Assembly: GCA_015520785.1 (NCBI GenBank)
Contig: WAPJ01000085.1
Location: 1 to 6,943, forward strand
DNA: 6,943 nt
Origin: Candidatus Woesearchaeota archaeon
GTDB lineage: Archaea; Nanobdellota; Nanobdellia; Woesearchaeales; WAPJ01
Direction of reading: 5' to 3'
Shown here: positions 1 through 6,097 of the stretch, in pieces
Layout of the letters: the number at the start of each line of letters is the position of its first letter
Position numbering within the stretch: position 1 is the first letter of the stretch
Notes under the pieces: generated by a model
What the model was told of the DNA's origin: nothing
What the model saw: only the letters and a program-made list of their open reading frames with translations
The model's database searches: none
Made by a program: the position numbers and the translations under genes

Positions 1-2820
1 CATCTGGATGAGCACCTGGTATTCATCCCAATGATACGCTACCTCAAGGCCTTTGGCGAGGAAGCGGATGGTCGCATCATCCGCGTTGAGCATCTCGTAG
101 AGACTCTCACCAAGGAAGATTTTAAGTCCAGTCTGGACGGGATGGCTGATCAAGTCGGCAAGCTTGTTCAAAATGCCCGGTAGTCCTTCGGGGAGGAAGG
201 CTTCAAGCTCACGCCCCCAGTAGGAGCATTGCTCGTACGCGTGGACACGCTCACACACGGCGGGCGTTGGAATAGTGCCTTCCGCTGCCTGCTGGAGGCA
301 GTAGGCATACTTGCATTCCGTCTGCCGGAGCCGGTCAACATTGAGAATAATCCCCTTCGGGCAAGCCGTGAGGATGCTCGTTATGAGATAATCCTCAGGT
401 TTTGAGGTAGTATCGTCAAGACTGCCGAGGATGCGAATACTCTCCCTTCCCGTCTCACGGCTGAGCTGAGTGATGAAATCATTCCACGCCATGCTCAGGT
501 CTTCATTCGGATGGCCGAGGAGACTGGCGAGCTGCATGCTCATATCCTCTCTCATACTCTTCAGGAGGCTGGCTGGCGCGAATGTTTCCGCTAGTTCCTT
601 CTGAAAGTCCGCCTGGCAGGTGAGGACCCTGCAGGCTTGGCCGAGAACGCCCGTACGCGTCAGCCGGTCGAGCCGGTCAATACTATCCGATGCGAACTTA
701 ATATTAATCGTTCCTCCTGTAAAGGCGCGGAGGCCCGTGTCAATCGTGTCAAGCATCGCACTCACAGCTGACAATGCGTGCTTAATATCGCACGCGGTGA
801 TGAGCGTCTTGCTTATATCCATGAACGTGTTAAACGCGGGATTGAAGAGGAGGTTATTCGTCGTAGCCTTCTCGGCACGCGTCTCAGGGCTTGGGAGGCT
901 GTCAAGACTCACGGGTGGAATGGTCAGCTGGATTGTTACGGGCTGGTATTCGCGTATGCGAGAGCCAATACTCACGAGCGGCCTGCCCGTACACGTCATG
1001 GTGAGATCATGCATGCCCTCATCCGGCGTGAGATGGAGGATGAGGAGTGGTTCGTCACCCGCCTGGAAGCCTGCCTGGACGCGCGCATAATCGTTTTCTT
1101 CCTCACACTCGAGATTCTCCATGCCGATAAGCTTCCCCCCAGTGAGGCTGCTGCTCAGGCTCACGCTGATCGTGCTCGGCACGCCCGGCAGGTAGCCATT
1201 CGGCGTGATACGCGTTGGCGTGAAGCGGAGGGTCTCATCATCCTCGCGCACGGCTTGGGGGATGATCTGGACGCGCCGCTCCCACGTCCTATCAGGACCT
1301 GTAATACTCACGCGGAGCACGCCTGGCATGGCTTGGAGGCTGCCCACAGCGCAGGTTGTGCCGTCAGGCGTGGTGATACACATCTCCCGAACCTCCTCAG
1401 GCGTATATGCCACCTCTTGTACGTGACCACTGCTCGTGAGACTCAGATTCACGCTTGGTGGCACGCTGAGGCTTGGCAGGGTGAAGACGAGTGTGAATGG
1501 TTCGCGTGGGAGAGGGATTCTTGTCACGTCCGTGAGGAGGCTTTGGCTTACGCCACTCGCCGTGCTCAGACTCACGTCTATGAGAGTGAGGGGGAGTGGT
1601 ATGATGAAGTCCTGGCTGAGCGTGTCAGGCATGGGATTCCCCGCGGTATCCTCCGCGCTGATGAGCGTTGCAGTCACCATGCCCCGCGCATGCGTATGGA
1701 AGGAGGATGGGATAGGGAGCGTGCAGATGATCCCGCCCTCGGCATGATCACATGCTGTTGCGGTTAGCGTCCTACTCGGGCCTTCCTCGGGTGTGAGCGT
1801 GACACGCACGCTCGAGGGGATTATCCCATAGGCTTCATCAAACGCGACGTGGAGCATGCTGCCGAGAGCATCCTTACCCGTAAAGGTCGTGGTACTCTCC
1901 ATGCCGAGGGGGATTGGGGGAGTAGTATCATGCACGCTCGTGAGTACTGCTTCTTCTTCCACAGTATTCCCGTACGCGTCCCGCGCCTGGACGCGGAGCG
2001 TGAAGGAACCCTCCGGAATATAGGAAGATGGGATCATGCAGGCATACCCGTCAGCATCAGGGAGGGGTGTACAGTGAGGATGCGTCTCCGCATCATTTAT
2101 CCATGCTTTAATACGCTCTCCTGGGAAGGGCTTATCATCCTGCACGGTAAAGCGCACCCCTCCCTGCTTGTAGGGGCCCTCACCCTCCGGGAGGCTAATA
2201 CGGGGTGGATGCGTGTCAGCGATCAGCTCTCTTCGAATGGTGCGCGTATTCCCCGCGGCATCTTGGAGGATGATCGTAAAGGTAACAGAAACACCATCCT
2301 CGAGGGGTGGAATGATGAGCGTTGCCCTGCCCTCCTCATCCACAGGCGCGGTGAGCGTCTCATCAACCTCTCCTCCTTTAACATTGACGCTCACGTTCAA
2401 GGGCTTATGATCATCCTTCACGCGGAGTGTGAGCTGGTCACGGTCAATCATGAAATCCGCAAGCTCCGGTGGATGCGTGTCTGGGATGATCCGCCACGCG
2501 CTCATACCGTCTGCTTCTTCAACCGCGAGGTCGAGCGGCTCGCTGATCGTGAGCGGAATCCGGCACGTGTCTTGACAGTCGGTCACGTCACGCGCGATGA
2601 AGGATTGCTCTCCACCCGTGAGGAGGTAGATGCTCACTGTCGCGTCGGGCGTGGTGATGAGGATGACCCGGCTCGCATACGCTTCCGGGAGGCCTTCAAT
2701 ACTCCCCGGATAAGTTGTGATGGGCGTACCGTCAGGCGTGAGGATGCTCGCAGCAAGGAGTGTGGAGACAGTGAGTGTGAGGATAATGCTAATGAGGAGG
2801 AATCGTATGATGGGTCTCAT
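1..2820 (-). CDS. Large secreted/surface protein with tandem Ig-like domains and Cys-rich helical C-terminal region (partial, 3' end missing)
   Basis: The frame is open from the ATG at 2820 to the window edge: 940 codons with no stop, so the C-terminus lies outside. Residues 1-24 form a Sec-type signal or anchor (Arg-flanked, then a Leu/Ile/Thr-rich core). Residues about 111-405 hold three tandem beta-rich Ig-like units: DTHPP at 114 and 202 and DTTPP at 298 open them, and DAAGN (187), DAYGN (281) and DTAGN (391) close them. More beta-rich sequence follows to about 635. From about 655 the protein becomes helical and cysteine-containing, with a segment at 813-878 (C820, C836, C841, C856, C865) that I recall from large surface proteins of Woesearchaeota and Pacearchaeota. 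Of 18 cysteines, most sit in close pairs, which fits an oxidised extracellular fold. The start overlaps the stop of the upstream gene (ATGA) and has a good Shine-Dalgarno, so the two are probably co-translated. The molecular function is unknown; adhesion or cell contact is only a guess. Confidence 0.85.
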   Translation of the reverse strand, partial: MRPIIRFLLISIILTLTVSTLLAASILTPDGTPITTYPGSIEGLPEAYASRVILITTPDATVSIYLLTGGEQSFIARDVTDCQDTCRIPLTISEPLDLAVEEADGMSAWRIIPDTHPPELADFMIDRDQLTLRVKDDHKPLNVSVNVKGGEVDETLTAPVDEEGRATLIIPPLEDGVSVTFTIILQDAAGNTRTIRRELIADTHPPRISLPEGEGPYKQGGVRFTVQDDKPFPGERIKAWINDAETHPHCTPLPDADGYACMIPSSYIPEGSFTLRVQARDAYGNTVEEEAVLTSVHDTTPPIPLGMESTTTFTGKDALGSMLHVAFDEAYGIIPSSVRVTLTPEEGPSRTLTATACDHAEGGIICTLPIPSSFHTHARGMVTATLISAEDTAGNPMPDTLSQDFIIPLPLTLIDVSLSTASGVSQSLLTDVTRIPLPREPFTLVFTLPSLSVPPSVNLSLTSSGHVQEVAYTPEEVREMCITTPDGTTCAVGSLQAMPGVLRVSITGPDRTWERRVQIIPQAVREDDETLRFTPTRITPNGYLPGVPSTISVSLSSSLTGGKLIGMENLECEEENDYARVQAGFQAGDEPLLILHLTPDEGMHDLTMTCTGRPLVSIGSRIREYQPVTIQLTIPPVSLDSLPSPETRAEKATTNNLLFNPAFNTFMDISKTLITACDIKHALSAVSAMLDTIDTGLRAFTGGTINIKFASDSIDRLDRLTRTGVLGQACRVLTCQADFQKELAETFAPASLLKSMREDMSMQLASLLGHPNEDLSMAWNDFITQLSRETGRESIRILGSLDDTTSKPEDYLITSILTACPKGIILNVDRLRQTECKYAYCLQQAAEGTIPTPAVCERVHAYEQCSYWGRELEAFLPEGLPGILNKLADLISHPVQTGLKIFLGESLYEMLNADDATIRFLAKGLEVAYHWDEYQVLIQM

Positions 2821-2834
2821 ACGAGGCTCACCCC
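2817..2834 (-). promoter_or_regulatory. Translational coupling junction with Shine-Dalgarno
   Basis: The TGA stop of the 705-residue gene and the ATG of the Ig-like gene share the sequence ATGA at 2820-2817. A GGGGTGA Shine-Dalgarno, matching the archaeal 16S tail, lies at 2834-2828 on the minus strand with 7 bases of spacing. This fixes the downstream start and implies coupled translation of the two surface proteins. Confidence 0.8.
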
Positions 2835-4934
2835 GAGGCTCGGATAGCTTATGAGAAGCTCATCCATCCGGTTAAGGATGTTCAAGTCACTCATCCTCCG
2901 CTCATCTTCTGGGATGAGCGCGGGATCAAACACGGGAAGGCCGATCGTGACATCCTCCGCTTCGGGAGGGAGGATGAGCATGGCATCATACGCTGCGAGC
3001 ACGCTACTATTCAAGACCATCTCAGGAATCGTATATGAGCCGATGGGACACCAGCCGAGAATATCAATCCCACCACACCCATGCTGCTCGGGAATCCGCA
3101 CGCCCTCACCATGCGCAGTATAATTCGCGATGAGCATGATGGAAAGATCATACGAGCCATCATAGAGGTGGAGTGGGAGGCCTTCTTCAAGCCGGTTGAA
3201 ATCATCCGGCGTGAATGTCTTCACGATCACATGGGGAATGTCAGGCCGTGTGAGGAAGAGGAAGAGTTTCACCTCCTCATCATCATGCGGCTGGTAGGAG
3301 GCATCTGCAGGCGTGAGATCCTGCTGGAGGATGCCGTCAAGCGCGTCAGCCTCATCAACATTCTTCAAGAGGGGATAGAGATGGATGCGGAGCGTGCGTT
3401 CACGCAAGGCCTGCACGGTCGGCGTGATCATGAGGCGTGTGCCCGGCTGGGAAGTGATCGTCACGTTCTCATACGCGTATCCCGCATCAAGCCCCTTCTC
3501 AGGGATGATCATTACCTGCGCATTCACGCAAGGAGGAAGGCTGAGCTGCATGCCATCCTCAACTGGATACGAGCAGGCCTGATCACCACACGCGTAGCGG
3601 AGCGTGCCACGCGCCGACGCACCATCAGGAGTTTTAAGCGTGATCACCGCCTGACTGCCTTCAAGCTGACAGTAGGCTGATGGTGGCACGCTCGTATCCA
3701 TACTGACCGGCTGGTCGAGCGTGACAGGCTTCCCATCCCACACACCAGTCCGCCACGCGAAGCGGAATGCCTCACCATCACGCGTGAGCGTGATGCTGAG
3801 CGGGAGGATAATGCGATAGTGCGCCTGATAGACTTTCAAGGGGACGAGACTATTCACGATCTGGCTGATCAGGTTTTCACCAGCGGCACGCGTCTCAACG
3901 GGCATGATGACCCGTCCCTCACGGAAGCTCACGCTCGGCGTGCCGATAAGGCTTACACTCAAGCGTTCTTTCCTGCCGAGGGGCTGGCCATGCTCATCCG
4001 TGAGTGGAAAGGTGAGGATGCGCGCGGCAAAAGGCAGAGAAGAATCGGGACGCGTGGTTTCTGGGAGGCGGACGAGGCTCAGCCAGAGGGGGAGTCGTTC
4101 CGCGAGAGCCGCTTCGACAGATTGTTGTGTCCAGACGCGTGGCGTATAGCTCATCTCCGTCGCATAGACGGGTGGGAATGGCGTAGTAACACCACTCTCA
4201 AGGAGGATGAGCGTATACACGCCCTGCGCGATGGGCGCAAGGGTTTGCTCGAGCATGCTCAAGCGAATGGCATCCTTATACAAGCGGACGAGAAGTGTAT
4301 CCTCCTTGACCCGTGTCTTCAAGTTCGTCACGCTCTTCCCCTCCCTCTCAGCATGACCCGTAAACGTGACGTCCGCCGTGATACGCGAGTCTGAGAGTCG
4401 GACGCGTGTGCGAACACTGGGCGTGATCGTATAGTCGGGATGCTCACGGGCAAAATCATCAAGACACCTCATGACGAGGATGTTGACGCGTCGCGCGAGG
4501 CGTGCCTCAAGACTCGTATCATCCTCCGCGTAGCCTTCACCCTCCCTATACATGCCGTGGAGGCGTGGCGCGTAACTCTTCACACACTCTCCCTCACAAG
4601 GCATGCTGATGGTCGTATAGTATGGGAGGAAGGTACCGGTACGATCATCATAGAGGAATTTTTCACGCAGGGCTGCCTCTCGCGCCTCGTCGAGAAGGCC
4701 GAGTGCCTTGAGCCGGTCCAGTTCTGCGAGGCTTGGCATGCCACCATGCGCTGCCGTCTCGCTCACTGCTTGCCGGAGGCTTGTTGCAGCGCACGCGTCA
4801 AACGCTGTCTTAAACGCTTGGAGGCTTGGAGGGAGAGTCGTGCCTGGCGTGTGTTTGACGAGGAGGAATGCTGCTGTCGCGATGAGGATAAGCACTGTGA
4901 TGAGCAGGATAAGTCCTGTCTGACCGCGTGCCAC
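2817..4934 (-). CDS. Membrane-anchored surface protein with class III (pilin-like) N-terminus
   Basis: This is a 705-residue protein with a GTG start; no upstream in-frame ATG is apparent. The N-terminus MARGQT followed by a hydrophobic stretch (about 7-27) resembles archaeal class III signal peptides, in which a prepilin-type peptidase cleaves after R/K-G before Q; it could also simply stay as a type II membrane anchor. The rest is a soluble ectodomain. Residues 41-170 include C48, PYY at 104, a C113/C117 pair and a helix with N151 and C157, a layout I recall from DPANN proteins of unknown function. Residues about 370-395 form a strand region ending FRFAW. Residues about 420-490 hold a small beta domain with C422, C449, C454 and C469, like carboxypeptidase-regulatory or CnaB-type folds. 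C620 and C629 form a later pair. It is first in a two-gene unit and overlaps the next start by four bases. The function is unknown; a structural or assembly role in a cell-surface complex is inferred. Confidence 0.88.
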   Translation of the reverse strand: MARGQTGLILLITVLILIATAAFLLVKHTPGTTLPPSLQAFKTAFDACAATSLRQAVSETAAHGGMPSLAELDRLKALGLLDEAREAALREKFLYDDRTGTFLPYYTTISMPCEGECVKSYAPRLHGMYREGEGYAEDDTSLEARLARRVNILVMRCLDDFAREHPDYTITPSVRTRVRLSDSRITADVTFTGHAEREGKSVTNLKTRVKEDTLLVRLYKDAIRLSMLEQTLAPIAQGVYTLILLESGVTTPFPPVYATEMSYTPRVWTQQSVEAALAERLPLWLSLVRLPETTRPDSSLPFAARILTFPLTDEHGQPLGRKERLSVSLIGTPSVSFREGRVIMPVETRAAGENLISQIVNSLVPLKVYQAHYRIILPLSITLTRDGEAFRFAWRTGVWDGKPVTLDQPVSMDTSVPPSAYCQLEGSQAVITLKTPDGASARGTLRYACGDQACSYPVEDGMQLSLPPCVNAQVMIIPEKGLDAGYAYENVTITSQPGTRLMITPTVQALRERTLRIHLYPLLKNVDEADALDGILQQDLTPADASYQPHDDEEVKLFLFLTRPDIPHVIVKTFTPDDFNRLEEGLPLHLYDGSYDLSIMLIANYTAHGEGVRIPEQHGCGGIDILGWCPIGSYTIPEMVLNSSVLAAYDAMLILPPEAEDVTIGLPVFDPALIPEDERRMSDLNILNRMDELLISYPSLGVSLV

Positions 4935-4958
4935 AATCCTCTCTTAACGAGGAGGGGG

Positions 4959-4965
4959 TTTTAAA
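4959..4965 (-). promoter_or_regulatory. Probable archaeal TATA box for the surface-protein unit
   Basis: TTTAAAA on the minus strand is centred about 28 bases upstream of the GTG at 4934. With the usual TATA-to-start distance of 26-27 bases, transcription would begin at about 4935-4936, giving a leaderless or almost leaderless mRNA. A purine run, GAGAGG, sits just 3 bases before the GTG, which is too close for an ideal Shine-Dalgarno. The assignment rests on motif and spacing only. Confidence 0.5.
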
Positions 4966-5077
4966 CGTATAGGTTTTCGCTCGTGAGGAGTTTCTCCCAA
5001 AGAGTGTGCTTTTCAACGGGCTTCCCACCCTGATCAATCGCATCCCCTCCCTGCGCTCCCTCTTCCCTCATCCTCAT
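4961..5077 (-). CDS. Possible 38-residue small protein
   Basis: An ATG at 5077 (or at 5071, two codons later) opens a frame ending in TAA at 4961, 26 bases upstream of the surface-protein start. An in-frame TAG lies directly before the ATG. The second half (DAIDQGGKPVEKHTLWEKLL and six further residues) looks protein-like: charged, amphipathic and helix-forming. The first part comes from a purine-rich stretch and looks like low complexity. Its stop overlaps the TATA box proposed for the next gene. It could be a real small protein, the decayed 3' end of a lost gene, or chance. I do not recognise a family. Confidence 0.25.
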   Translation of the reverse strand: MRMREEGAQGGDAIDQGGKPVEKHTLWEKLLTSENLYV

Positions 5078-5244
5078 CTACTTTCTTCCGTTTTCCTCTC
5101 TCCATTCCCCTCTTCTCCGTCATCTTCCTTTCTCAGTCTTTCTTCCCAGTAGGATAGCGGAATAACCACTACAAGTAAGGATGAAGAACATGATAAAGGA
5201 GGGATAAGGCGAAAGGATGAAGGAAGAAAGGGTATAAAATGGAG

Positions 5245-5282
5245 AAAGATGAAAGAAGAAAAAGAAGTAAGGAAAGAAAATA
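5245..5282 (-). terminator. Probable U-rich archaeal terminator
   Basis: About 50-85 bases past the stop of the DUF5752 gene, the minus strand reads as a T-rich pyrimidine tract with runs such as TTTTC, TTTCC and CTTTTTC. Archaeal RNA polymerase commonly terminates at such oligo-U tracts without needing a hairpin. A short GAGGA/TCCTC near-palindrome at 5299-5309 is too tight to form a useful stem. Confidence 0.45.
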
Positions 5283-5330
5283 GGGGTGAGTGTGTGAGGA
5301 GGAATCCTCTTATCTCTCTCTAGTATATCT

Positions 5331-6053
5331 CTATGGGCCGCCACTGGTAAGGAGCGTGTAGAGGAATGCTGTGAGCACGCCGACGAGCACGCCCGCGGCA
5401 AGACCGATGAGGAAGTCCGTCCAGTAGAATTGCTTCTCACAGTCAGCTTGTGGAGGGGGGAGCATGACTCCTCCATCCTGACGTTGATCGGAGGGCTCAT
5501 GCTGAGGGACAGCCTCGACTCCAGCAGGCTGAGCGGGAGGAGGAGATGATGAGAGGGAATGCGACGTAACAGATGGAGGGAGAGTGCGTGACGCTTCCCC
5601 CTCAGAGGGCGTTTCCTCACGCATGCTGAGTTCTTGTTCAAGAGCGCGGAGTTCCTCTTCGAGGAGTCTCTCAGCATCATCAACCACGCTGTTGAGGTCT
5701 GCTTCACGCTCCTCGTGCTCATGCTTCCCGCCAAGATCTTCCTGCATCTTCTCCGCGAGGAGTTCTGCTTCGAGCTCGCTGATCCGATCGTGGACTGCTT
5801 CGCGGAAGTGATTATAATCCGTGCTGAGGCGTAATCGTGCTGCGAGTTCAGCATCCCCAATACTCTGCTCGATCCAATCCGCAAAGTCATTCTTCACCTC
5901 GCTCACATGCTGGCGGAAGAGGTCTTCGCTGAGCGTGTCGAGGAGGATGGCAAGCTCACGGAGATTCTTGATAACCCGTCCATCAGCAAGCCGGAAGTAT
6001 TCTCCCTCACGCACGTGTTCAAGAAAGCGGCGTGCCCGTTCAGCCCCATCCAT
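5331..6053 (-). CDS. DUF5752-like protein with C-terminal membrane anchor
   Basis: This is a 240-residue protein counted from the ATG at 6053. Residues about 15-78 match my memory of the archaeal DUF5752 domain: a short F-x-L-x-DG strand, a NLRELA helix, then FRQHVSEVKNDFADW (46-60, with H49, D56, F57 and W60) and GDAELAARLR. Residues about 83-146 are strongly charged and helical, probably coiled coil. Residues 150-205 are Pro/Ser/Gln-rich and probably disordered. Residues 214-235 form a single hydrophobic span near the C-terminus, so the protein may be tail-anchored with its domain in the cytoplasm. An in-frame GTG at 6068 would add five residues, but the TATA box at 6080-6087 predicts transcription starting at about 6057, between GTG and ATG, so I chose the ATG. 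It follows a GH57 enzyme, and DUF5752 domains occur, as I recall, beside alpha-glucan enzymes. The biochemical role is unknown. Confidence 0.82.
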   Translation of the reverse strand: MDGAERARRFLEHVREGEYFRLADGRVIKNLRELAILLDTLSEDLFRQHVSEVKNDFADWIEQSIGDAELAARLRLSTDYNHFREAVHDRISELEAELLAEKMQEDLGGKHEHEEREADLNSVVDDAERLLEEELRALEQELSMREETPSEGEASRTLPPSVTSHSLSSSPPPAQPAGVEAVPQHEPSDQRQDGGVMLPPPQADCEKQFYWTDFLIGLAAGVLVGVLTAFLYTLLTSGGP

Positions 6054-6079
6054 ACCAGCCGAAGCCACCCGGGCAGGAG

Positions 6080-6087
6080 TATTTAAG
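6080..6087 (-). promoter_or_regulatory. Archaeal TATA box with purine-rich BRE for the DUF5752 gene
   Basis: CTTAAATA on the minus strand is close to the archaeal consensus TTTAAATA and is preceded by the purine-rich GGGAAG, suitable as a TFB recognition element. It lies 10 bases after the GH57 stop. The expected transcript start, about 26 bases downstream, falls a few bases before the ATG at 6053, which implies a nearly leaderless mRNA and separate expression from the upstream gene. Confidence 0.6.
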
Positions 6088-6097
6088 CTTCCCGCTG

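Larger units (their letters stand above)
4935..5330. other. Intergenic region with sharp pyrimidine-to-purine switch
   Basis: No convincing large gene lies in these 396 bases. On the + strand, 5041-5147 is about 89% pyrimidine (12 purines by hand count) and 5171-5300 is about 85% purine (19 pyrimidines), with the switch at about 5150-5170. The right half read on the minus strand is U-rich and suits a terminator for the DUF5752 gene. The left half read on the minus strand is a purine-rich leader ahead of the surface-protein unit. I see no tRNA, CRISPR array or insertion-sequence end. Confidence 0.7.

Noticed and set aside
2208..2485. Direct DNA repeat GGTGGATGCGTGTC
   Set aside because: It is explained by the repeated DTHPP peptide at the start of successive Ig-like domains, not by a mobile or regulatory repeat.
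778..2847. Long + strand open frames at 778-1767 and 1849-2847
   Set aside because: They lie exactly codon-opposed to the minus-strand Ig-like gene, which rarely uses TTA, CTA or TCA codons. Their translations are rich in Arg/His/Glu and show no domain, while the minus frame has a signal peptide and Ig-like repeats.
3081..4964. Antisense + strand frames at 3081-3680, 3819-4394 and 4440-4964
   Set aside because: They are shadows of the 705-residue gene, with no plausible protein composition or start signals.
4810..5043. Minus-strand frame of 77 codons across the surface-unit promoter
   Set aside because: It overlaps the start of the 705-residue gene in another frame, and its Ser/Arg/His/Pro-rich sequence is typical of a shadow.
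5233..5282. TATAAAA on the + strand as promoter of a rightward gene, with a 14-codon ORF at 5239-5283
   Set aside because: No rightward gene follows, and the tiny Lys/Arg/Glu-only frame is a product of the purine-rich tract. An antisense RNA cannot be excluded.
5120..5890. Minus-strand frame of 256 codons overlapping the DUF5752 gene
   Set aside because: It is an out-of-frame shadow across the DUF5752 coding region, running into low-complexity intergenic sequence. Its Phe-rich end comes only from the pyrimidine tract. The terminal 23-codon piece starting at 5191 also has no support.
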